The notes under the pieces: model-generated | What the model was told of the DNA's origin: nothing | Seen by the model: the letters and a program-made list of their open reading frames with translations, nothing else | Database searches by the model: none | Assembly (NCBI RefSeq): GCF_022811685.1 | Contig: NZ_CP094532.1 | Location: 2,381,501 to 2,445,500 of the forward strand | Length of the DNA stretch: 64,000 nt | Source: Chryseobacterium suipulveris | GTDB taxonomy: Bacteria; Bacteroidota; Bacteroidia; Flavobacteriales; Weeksellaceae | Direction of reading: 5' to 3' | Translations under genes and position numbers: made by a program | In this document: positions 57,407-64,000 of the stretch, piece by piece | Position numbering within the stretch: position 1 is the first letter of the stretch | How the letters are laid out: each line of letters starts with the position of its first letter

Positions 57407-57408
57407 TG

Positions 57409-58659
57409 ATGAAAAGAAATATTACACCCTTATTTTGCCTCTTGGCAATATTGCTGCCGTTTATTGGCTTTGCCCAAACCGACGGCGACTACAGCAATTT
57501 GCTTCAGTTCTTAAAAGGCGACGGCGCATTTGAGAAATGGTTTATGGAGGTCTTCACCAAACTGGACAACAGCATTCAGGACGGTGCTGTCGGCTCCGCT
57601 TTGGTTGGAAGGGCAATCGGAGGATTGGGAGCATTGATGTATCTCGGATACATGGGTTGGCAAATGGCGGCGGGCGACCGGGAATGGGAAATCACCCCGA
57701 TGCTCAAACCCATCCTTATTGGATTTACCCTGGTGTACTGGAGTGGATTTGTCAATCTGATTCAGGCACCCTTTGAAGCCATTGCAGAACCGGGAATCGC
57801 CATCTTCAGCGACATCGAGTCCGAAGTGAATGATTTGAGGATTCAACGATTCAAGAAACAGCAACAGTTACTCGATGCCGTCATCAAACTCAAAGCTGAC
57901 GAGGATGCGAAGCAGGACGTCATCAACAACACCGGCAAAGATGCAGACGACTCTTGGTTCGACATCAGCGAGGGACTCGACAAACTCATCCAACCCATCA
58001 AGGAATGGCAGTTACGGATGGAGTTCCAGCTCCAAAAACTGGTTGCAGAAATTATCGAGTTCGTTTGCCTTTCCATCCTTCGAATCTGTGTCTACCTTAT
58101 TTTCTTCATCCAAAAAATTTGGGCCTACATCCTTATTATTCTGGGACCTATCGCTGTGGGAATGGCACTCGTTCCAGGATTTGAAAACTCGCTGTACAGC
58201 TGGGTTTCCAAGTTCATCAACATCAACCTGTACACCTTTGTTGCCTATACCATCATCAATATCGGTCAGCAACTGATCGCTTCGGGTTACGAGATGGAGA
58301 TTGAGCGATACGACACCCTTTTAACGAACGGAACCATCACCAATCTGGACGCCTTGATGGTCTATGTGAGCAATTCCGGAATGATTTACAATGGACTTTT
58401 TACCTGTGTCGCCTACATCGTGACGGGAATCGGGGTTTTGATGACGCCCACCATTGCCGACACCATTGTTACGGCAGGAGGCGCAGGTGCGATGACCAAG
58501 ATGAAGAGTGCGGCAGGAAGAATGGCGAGTGCCGCTAAAACAACGGTATTGGCAGCCAAAACGGGCGGAGCTTCAGTAGCGGGAGCAGCAGCAAAATCGG
58601 CTGCATCAGGTTCCGCATCGGGAATGGTCAACAGTGCGATGAATAACAACAAAAAATAA
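57409..58659 (+). CDS. traJ: TraJ-type (VirB6/TrbL-like) inner-membrane channel protein
   Basis: 416 residues from the ATG at 57409 (MKRNITPLF); the open frame extends upstream into the previous gene. Cleavable-looking N-terminus, then at least six TM segments (e.g. VCLSILRICVYLIFFIQKIW, YILIILGPIAVGMALVPGF, FTCVAYIVTGIGVLMTPTI) and an Ala/Gly/Ser-rich C-terminal tail, the usual TraJ layout. Forms part of the inner-membrane translocation platform. Confidence 0.85.
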   Translation: MKRNITPLFCLLAILLPFIGFAQTDGDYSNLLQFLKGDGAFEKWFMEVFTKLDNSIQDGAVGSALVGRAIGGLGALMYLGYMGWQMAAGDREWEITPMLKPILIGFTLVYWSGFVNLIQAPFEAIAEPGIAIFSDIESEVNDLRIQRFKKQQQLLDAVIKLKADEDAKQDVINNTGKDADDSWFDISEGLDKLIQPIKEWQLRMEFQLQKLVAEIIEFVCLSILRICVYLIFFIQKIWAYILIILGPIAVGMALVPGFENSLYSWVSKFININLYTFVAYTIINIGQQLIASGYEMEIERYDTLLTNGTITNLDALMVYVSNSGMIYNGLFTCVAYIVTGIGVLMTPTIADTIVTAGGAGAMTKMKSAAGRMASAAKTTVLAAKTGGASVAGAAAKSAASGSASGMVNSAMNNNKK

Positions 58660-58664
58660 ATAAG

Positions 58665-59279
58665 ATGCTGATCAAAAATATCGAACAAAGAATAAAAATC
58701 AACAAGGTAGTTTCATTGGGAACGGTGGCATTTGCCGTAATTATCGTATTGGCGGGCTTCTTCTTTGCCTATAGGATGATTCAGGATTCCAGAAAGTCCA
58801 TCTACATTTTGGACAACGGAGTTCCGGTACTGGCAAAGCAGACCGATGTCTTGTTAAACAGACCCGTAGAATACAAAGCCCAAATTGAACTGTTCCACCG
58901 ACTATTTTTCACCTTGGCTCCCGATGATGCCTACATCAAAGAGAATATTCAAAAATCACTGTACCTCATTGACGACAGCGGAAAAAAAGAATACACCAAT
59001 CTCAAGGAAAAAGGCTTCTACAACCAGATTGTGGCCTCCAGTTCCATGGTCAGTATTCATACGGATTCCATCTCGCTCAATATGGAGCAACAGAAATTCT
59101 CCTTTTTCGGAAAGCAGATGATTACCAGAAAGTCTGCCGTGATTACAAGAAAATTGATTACCGAAGGATACTTTGAGGACATCATCCGAAGTCCAAACAA
59201 TCCGCACGGTGTGATGCTTAAAAATTGGAGGATTATCGACAACGAGGAAATCTCCAACCAAACCAAAAATTCCTACTAA
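58665..59279 (+). CDS. traK: TraK-type (VirB8-like) protein
   Basis: 204 residues: short cytoplasmic N-terminus, one TM (VVSLGTVAFAVIIVLAGFFFAY), periplasmic NTF2-like domain ending KNWRIIDNEEI. Length and position between traJ and traM match TraK, an assembly factor. Confidence 0.87.
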   Translation: MLIKNIEQRIKINKVVSLGTVAFAVIIVLAGFFFAYRMIQDSRKSIYILDNGVPVLAKQTDVLLNRPVEYKAQIELFHRLFFTLAPDDAYIKENIQKSLYLIDDSGKKEYTNLKEKGFYNQIVASSSMVSIHTDSISLNMEQQKFSFFGKQMITRKSAVITRKLITEGYFEDIIRSPNNPHGVMLKNWRIIDNEEISNQTKNSY

Positions 59280-59281
59280 AA

Positions 59282-59635
59282 ATGAAAAATTTTCTAAAAC
59301 AAACCGTAAAAAAGGGATTGGAATGGGCGGCAAAAAATCCGAAGAAGTTTTTCACTTATTCGATGGTTTTTCTCTCCTTGTCTTTTATCGGATCGCTGAT
59401 ACAGGGAATTTTCTTTCCGAGTCAGTCGGCATTTAAGATTAAGCCCCCAAACCTCTATTCCAAGAGCAACACGACCCAGCAAATTAATAAAAACCAAGAA
59501 AAAGAGATGGAGAAAATAGTTAATGAACTCAAAATTTTAAAAATGAAAAGAGACCGAAAAGAACTCCAAAAAGAAGACAGCCTGAGAATAGAATATTTGT
59601 ACAACCAATACCAAGAACTGCAACATGGACATTAA
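59282..59635 (+). CDS. traL: TraL-like small membrane protein
   Basis: 117 residues from ATG 59282. One TM segment (FFTYSMVFLSLSFIGSLIQGIF) and a C-terminal charged coiled coil (MEKIVNELKILKMKRDRKELQ). Overlaps traM by 11 nt. Position identifies it as the TraL slot; sequence is less diagnostic. Confidence 0.65.
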   Translation: MKNFLKQTVKKGLEWAAKNPKKFFTYSMVFLSLSFIGSLIQGIFFPSQSAFKIKPPNLYSKSNTTQQINKNQEKEMEKIVNELKILKMKRDRKELQKEDSLRIEYLYNQYQELQHGH

Positions 59636-60839
59636 GAAAATCAACTTTAAGGAAAAAAAATATGTGATGCCCCTTCTGGCATTGCCATTCCTGCTGCTCT
59701 TTGTGTATGTGGGTGCCCAATTTACCAAAGAGGACACCTCTAAAAAAGACAAGCCGAAAGAACTTTCCCTATCTCTGGGAGAAACACGGGACTCCATCAT
59801 GACGAAGAATGATGCCTACGACGCCTTTTTCAAGAAGGACGACAATAGGACGATGCTCGGAGGATTGGACAAGGAACAGGATAGCCTGCTCAGTTATGAA
59901 GACCAGTTGTCCTTGGACCAGAAAAGAAAAATAGACTCACTAAAGGCGGTATCGAGCAGACAAAATCAGCAAGCGTCAAAAGGAGGCAACTCTTCCTACT
60001 ACAATCCAAAACAACAAAACGAGGACAAGGACTTTAAAAGGTCTTCCGAAATCATTAGAATGCTGAACGACAAATCCTACGGAAAACAGGATAATGAGCA
60101 ACTATCAGAAAATACAAAATCCGGCAATCAAAATGCCCAGCAGGACCCCGTAAAATATTTAAAACAGCAGATGCTCGTTATGGATTCTTTAGAGAAAGCA
60201 AGAGATCCGGAATACCAAGCCAAACTATTGGCGGAACAGAAACTCAAGGCAAACAGGGAAAAGATGGACGAGTTCCTCAATTCCACCTTCAATGTCGGCA
60301 AGTCGGGAATCAACAGTGGGTTCAATGCCTTCTACAGAAAGAATGAGAACAGCTTCATCAAAGCCGTGATTGATGAGAACAACAAGGGATTTCTGGGAAG
60401 CAGAATCCGGTTTCGATTGTTGGAAGACATCTTCGTCGGCAACAGAAAAATTGAGAAAGGCTCCATCCTTTACGGGCAAATCTCGGGATTTTCCATGCAG
60501 CGGGTTGACCTCAAGATTGTCTCGGTATTTACCAAGGGAGAAATTCTTCCCGTCAACCTTTCCATCTATGATATCGACGGTTTGAAGGGACTTTATGTTC
60601 CGGAAAGCGTCTTCAGGGACATGATTCGGGAAATGGGGAGCAACTCCGTACAGGGAACACAGATGGATATGGGCGGACAGGGATTTTTCACGAGCATCGG
60701 CTCAAAATTGTTCACTTCCACCTCCAAATCCATAGCCAACCTCATTAAAACCAACAAAGCCAAACTGAAATACAACTCCTATGTATTTCTCATCGACGAA
60801 AAACAGCTTAAAGACTCACAAAACCAACAAAAGAAATAA
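59625..60839 (+). CDS. traM: TraM-type (VirB10-like) channel scaffold
   Basis: 404 residues: N-terminal TM (VMPLLALPFLLLFVYVGAQF), long low-complexity Gln/Lys/Ser-rich periplasmic linker (~40-200), C-terminal VirB10/TrbI-like domain (FIKAVIDENNKGFLGSRIRFRLLEDI ... IEKGSILYGQISGFS). Bridges inner and outer membranes. Confidence 0.87.
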   Translation: MDIKKINFKEKKYVMPLLALPFLLLFVYVGAQFTKEDTSKKDKPKELSLSLGETRDSIMTKNDAYDAFFKKDDNRTMLGGLDKEQDSLLSYEDQLSLDQKRKIDSLKAVSSRQNQQASKGGNSSYYNPKQQNEDKDFKRSSEIIRMLNDKSYGKQDNEQLSENTKSGNQNAQQDPVKYLKQQMLVMDSLEKARDPEYQAKLLAEQKLKANREKMDEFLNSTFNVGKSGINSGFNAFYRKNENSFIKAVIDENNKGFLGSRIRFRLLEDIFVGNRKIEKGSILYGQISGFSMQRVDLKIVSVFTKGEILPVNLSIYDIDGLKGLYVPESVFRDMIREMGSNSVQGTQMDMGGQGFFTSIGSKLFTSTSKSIANLIKTNKAKLKYNSYVFLIDEKQLKDSQNQQKK

Positions 60840-60841
60840 AA

Positions 60842-61711
60842 ATGAAAACAGCAATCAATATCCTATTATTCCTTATATCCAACCTTTTTATTGCCCAAAC
60901 CGCAACCAAGGAACAAGTCATTTCGGAATTGCCCGAACTAGTGATTACGGAGGGCGTCAACCTGCACATCATCTCACCGGAACCCATCCAATATGTGGAT
61001 TTGTCCACCCAAAAACTCACGGGTGATCTACCGAACACCAATATCGCGAGAATCAAGATCACGGATGCTCCTACCAACGTCGACCCAAAGGAAAAGGCAA
61101 AAACCACCTCTTTATTGAATGGCGACAAAATAGGAATAATAACCGTTGTAGGTCAGTCTTTTATTGCCCAATATAAGGCTATTTACAGAAATTCGGAAAA
61201 TAAAAACACCGTGACCAACATCCATATCCAGTCGGAAGAGATGCAGCCGATTGAACTGGACAAAACCCGTTTTTCCAACTTGGAGCTGACCAAGTTTGCG
61301 ATGGACATCATCCAGAAGAAGACGGAAGAAAATCCAATCAGGGAGCAGAAAGATCTTAAACTCAGTATGCAGCTCAACAATGTGTACGTTATCAGCGACT
61401 ATATCTTTCTCGATATGACCTTCAAAAACAGCTCGAACCTGAGTTACGATATCGAAGACCTAAAATTTTCCATCGAGGACAAAAAAATCTACAAGGCGAC
61501 CAACAATCAAAGCATCGAGATGACACCGATTTTTAGACTTTACGCCCCGAAACATTTCAGGAAAAATTTCAGAAACATCTATGTCTTCAAAAAATTCACT
61601 TTTCCGAACAGCAAGGTGATGATGATCCGCCTGATTGAGGAACAACTCTCGGGAAGAACCATCGACATGAAGGTGAATTATTCAGATATTTTAAAAGCAG
61701 ATACATTTTAG
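60842..61711 (+). CDS. traN: TraN-type (VirB9-like, DUF4138) protein
   Basis: 289 residues, signal peptide MKTAINILLFLISNLFIAQ, beta-rich: TEGVNLHIISPEPIQYVDLS and NNVYVISDYIFLDMTFKNSSNLSYDIEDLKF are the diagnostic DUF4138 regions. Outer-membrane-associated part of the T4SS core. Two bp after traM. Confidence 0.88.
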   Translation: MKTAINILLFLISNLFIAQTATKEQVISELPELVITEGVNLHIISPEPIQYVDLSTQKLTGDLPNTNIARIKITDAPTNVDPKEKAKTTSLLNGDKIGIITVVGQSFIAQYKAIYRNSENKNTVTNIHIQSEEMQPIELDKTRFSNLELTKFAMDIIQKKTEENPIREQKDLKLSMQLNNVYVISDYIFLDMTFKNSSNLSYDIEDLKFSIEDKKIYKATNNQSIEMTPIFRLYAPKHFRKNFRNIYVFKKFTFPNSKVMMIRLIEEQLSGRTIDMKVNYSDILKADTF

Positions 61712-61713
61712 TT

Positions 61714-61953
61714 ATGAACCCATTACCAACAGAATTAATTATTGTCCTTCTCCTGGCGTTCATCGCTTTCATCGCTTCTTGCATATCCATATTTTTTTTA
61801 TTCCGTCTCAGAAAAGCAAAGAAGGAAATAGAAAAGGAAATTATAAAAATGGCTTATCTGAAAGCGTGGTATAAGGAGATTGCAGTGAAGATTTATGGTA
61901 AAGACCGTATTGAGGAAGAAGAGAAAGAGTTTTTAAAAAACTACAATTTATAG
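61714..61953 (+). CDS. small membrane protein of the transfer operon
   Basis: 79 residues: one N-terminal TM (IIVLLLAFIAFIASCISIFFLF) and a charged coiled-coil tail (RKAKKEIEKEIIKMAYLKAWYKEIA region). Lies 2 bp after traN and 6 bp before the coupling-protein gene; maybe a coupling-protein partner. Not recognised. Confidence 0.6.
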   Translation: MNPLPTELIIVLLLAFIAFIASCISIFFLFRLRKAKKEIEKEIIKMAYLKAWYKEIAVKIYGKDRIEEEEKEFLKNYNL

Positions 61954-61959
61954 GAAGTA

Positions 61960-63954
61960 ATGCAGGAACAACAACACCAAATTAAGATTTACGGATTCCT
62001 TCAGAAGGCGGTTTATGCGGTCGTGGCATTGGATTGTGCGTCGCTTTTCTACCTCGATGCAGATATTCCTATAGTTTCAAACCTATTGAAAAATTTCTCG
62101 AAGATGAGTTTCTTTTACCCACCCATCAACGCAAAGTTTGCGACCCTGATTCTCATTGGATTGGTCGCTGTCGGGACAAAGGCGAAGAAGAAAAAGGATT
62201 TGAACATCGCCACGGAAATCGTAATCCCCATGATATTGGGCTTGTTGATGATTTTTTCTTCACTCGTTTGGCAAAACGAGGCAGGAAACTCCAAACTCCC
62301 TAAAATTTTTCCTGCGCTGAATCTTTATCAGGTCATCTATGCCGTATTGTCTTTTTTGGGTGCAGTAATCCTTCAAATGGGAGCAGACGCCATCTCAAAA
62401 CTCATGCAACAAAAAATGGGAAAAGACCGATGGAATGTAGAGGAAGAAAGTTTTGCCCAAAATCAGGAACTTGTAGAAACGGACACCTCGATCAATATCC
62501 CATATCTCTTCAGATACAGTAAAAAAATCAACAAGGGATGGGTCAATATCAATCCATTTCGTGGGACGATGGTGATTGGAACGCCTGGAAGTGGAAAGTC
62601 TTTCGGAATCATCAATCCCGCAATCAGGCAAATGATAGCGAAAGGCTTCTGCCTGTGTATTTACGATTTCAAGTTTCCCGATTTGGCGCAGATTGCCTAC
62701 TACCATTATCTGTTGAAGAAAAGCAAAGATTCAGGGTATGAATACGATTTTCATGTCATCAATCTGAACGAGGTAGAAAAATCCAAAAGGGTAAATCCAT
62801 TCAAAAAAGAATACATCCAAACCTTGGCGGAAGCACAGGAAATGGCGGAGTCAATGGTATCGTCGCTCCAAAAGGGAGGTTCAAGTTCGGGAGGCGGCTC
62901 CGATGCCTTTTTCACCCAATCTGCCATCAACTTTCTTTCGTCGAGTATCTACTTTTTTGCCACCTACGAGGACGGAAAATATTCGGATTTACCACATATC
63001 CTGTCCTTTATGAACCGAAGTTACAAGGAGATTTTTGACACACTTTTTACCAACGAGGAAATATTCTCACTGCTTTCTCCCTTTAAGACGGCGTATGAAA
63101 ACAAGGCATTTGACCAGTTGGAGGGACAGGTCGGAACCTTGAAGATATTTCTCTCACGATTGGCGACCAAGGAAAGTTTCTGGGTGTTTTCGGGCGACGA
63201 AGTGGAACTAAAAATTACGAACAGGGAGAATCCTTCCATCCTGATTTTGGCATCCGATCCAGGAACGCAGGACATCAATTCCGCCCTTTATTCATCGGTT
63301 TTGAACAGGACTTTACGACTCATCAACTCCAAACACAATTTGCCGGGAGGAATTATTGCTGACGAGTTTCCCACCATCTACATACATAAAATCGACAACG
63401 TGGTGGCGACCGCAAGGAGCAACAAAGTGGCAGTCTTATTGGGACTTCAGGAAATCCCACAACTCCGACAGTTTTACAAAAAAGAAGTTGCCGACACCAT
63501 TTCCGCCATTGTTGGAAATATCCTTTCAGGTTCCGCAAGGGACAAAAATACTCTGGAATGGCTGGAGAAACTGTTCGGAAAAATCAAGCAAAAATCCTAT
63601 TCCCAATCCATCTCCCAACAAGGAACGACGACCAGCATCAACGAGAAAATGGACTTTATGATTCCTGCAGGAAAAATTGCGACGCTCAAAACTGGCGAAA
63701 TGGTCGGAATGATTGCTCAGGGCGAGGAAAACGACACCGAGGAATACAAAACTTCGGCGATGAACGGCAAAATCAATTTGGATATGAAGGCCATCAAACA
63801 GGAAGAACACAACTATGTGAAAATGCCTTCCTATTACTCATTTGTCGACAAAATGGGAAACAATCGTAAAAACGATGTCCTGATGACCAACTTCAGAAAA
63901 ATCAATAAGGAGGTTGAATTAATCGTAAATGAATTTACTAAAAATGAAAAATAG
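61960..63954 (+). CDS. type IV coupling protein (VirD4-like, TraG/TraD type)
   Basis: 664 residues. Four N-terminal TM segments (~15-135), then the ATPase: Walker A IGTPGSGKS at ~206 and Walker B-like GGIIADEFPTIY at ~465, followed by the ATARSNKVAVLLGLQEIPQL region (sensor/arginine segment of T4CPs). It docks the relaxosome to the secretion channel. It is downstream of the core channel genes in the same operon. Confidence 0.88.
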   Translation: MQEQQHQIKIYGFLQKAVYAVVALDCASLFYLDADIPIVSNLLKNFSKMSFFYPPINAKFATLILIGLVAVGTKAKKKKDLNIATEIVIPMILGLLMIFSSLVWQNEAGNSKLPKIFPALNLYQVIYAVLSFLGAVILQMGADAISKLMQQKMGKDRWNVEEESFAQNQELVETDTSINIPYLFRYSKKINKGWVNINPFRGTMVIGTPGSGKSFGIINPAIRQMIAKGFCLCIYDFKFPDLAQIAYYHYLLKKSKDSGYEYDFHVINLNEVEKSKRVNPFKKEYIQTLAEAQEMAESMVSSLQKGGSSSGGGSDAFFTQSAINFLSSSIYFFATYEDGKYSDLPHILSFMNRSYKEIFDTLFTNEEIFSLLSPFKTAYENKAFDQLEGQVGTLKIFLSRLATKESFWVFSGDEVELKITNRENPSILILASDPGTQDINSALYSSVLNRTLRLINSKHNLPGGIIADEFPTIYIHKIDNVVATARSNKVAVLLGLQEIPQLRQFYKKEVADTISAIVGNILSGSARDKNTLEWLEKLFGKIKQKSYSQSISQQGTTTSINEKMDFMIPAGKIATLKTGEMVGMIAQGEENDTEEYKTSAMNGKINLDMKAIKQEEHNYVKMPSYYSFVDKMGNNRKNDVLMTNFRKINKEVELIVNEFTKNEK

Positions 63955-64000
63955 AACGACAATAATAACATTAACAATTCTCCTTTTAACAGGCGGTTAT
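63944..64000 (+). CDS. start of a secreted protein, cut by window end
   Basis: ATG at 63944 (MKNRTTIITLTILLLTGGY), overlapping the coupling-protein stop by 11 nt. Only a signal-peptide-like N-terminus is visible; likely another transfer gene. Confidence 0.5.
   Translation, partial: MKNRTTIITLTILLLTGGY

Noticed and set aside
47640..64000. Reading the element as an integrated ICE rather than a plasmid
   Set aside because: Initiator, iterons and DnaA boxes strongly indicate autonomous replication; the integrase at 4350 alone does not prove chromosomal location, although an integrative plasmid cannot be excluded.

Overview
The window is a piece of a low-GC Bacteroidota (Flavobacteriia-type, Chryseobacterium/Elizabethkingia/Riemerella-like) multidrug-resistance conjugative plasmid. 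Evidence: an iteron plasmid origin with a Rep_3-type initiator (8.5-10.0 kb), a Bacteroidota-type mobilization and type IV secretion operon (47.6-64 kb), DUF3853 proteins, Bacteroidota promoters (TTTG...TANNTTTG), and short GC-rich islands (ISCR2-floR, sul2) that clearly came from Proteobacteria.

Layout. 0.4-5.6 kb: a DNA methyltransferase with a small PD-(D/E)XK partner and a tyrosine integrase, all on the minus strand. 5.6-9.6 kb: a repressor-type regulator, two DUF3853 proteins, an HTH protein and the replication initiator. 9.6-10.0 kb: seven 17-bp iterons and three perfect DnaA boxes (oriV). 10.0-11.5 kb: Toprim protein, a nested inverted repeat and a broken ssb. 11.6-42 kb: resistance/cassette region. 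42.2-44.5 kb: sul2 trapped between a whole and a partial IS1595-type element. 44.5-45.9 kb: broken hlyD. 45.9-46.8 kb: non-coding DNA with direct repeats (oriT candidate). 46.8-64 kb: surface protein, MobC, relaxase, ParA-like, then tra genes (TraE, F, G, four related secreted proteins, J, K, L, M, N and a coupling ATPase).

The most interesting feature is 13.4-41.1 kb. It has the architecture of an integron although it is not a classical one: a tyrosine recombinase (39981-41051, +) lies at one end, a divergent promoter and a GTTAGGC core lie beside it, and a string of promoter-proximal single-gene units all read away from it on the minus strand. The units are M23-like protein, pentapeptide protein, SMR pump, tet(X), estT, NTF2+tet(X), estT, ABC-F, an APH, aadS, a TPR-esterase and a small secreted protein. 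They are separated by ~130-bp imperfect palindromes with AAC...GTT cores, like attC sites. Each gene's start-side core matches the core at its own far end, the signature of units that once existed as circles. IS91-type elements carrying a second tyrosine recombinase sit exactly at the GTT of these cores (four of four), and their recombinase gene appears to need a -1 shift on a poly-A run.

In the conjugation operon the VirB4/TraG ATPase contains an inserted DnaJ-type J-domain with an intact HPD motif, REP-like palindromes have become part of two signal-peptide regions, and four consecutive secreted proteins share a C-terminal motif.

Nothing here was searched against databases; family names come from recognisable motifs, length and gene order, and some allele names from memory.
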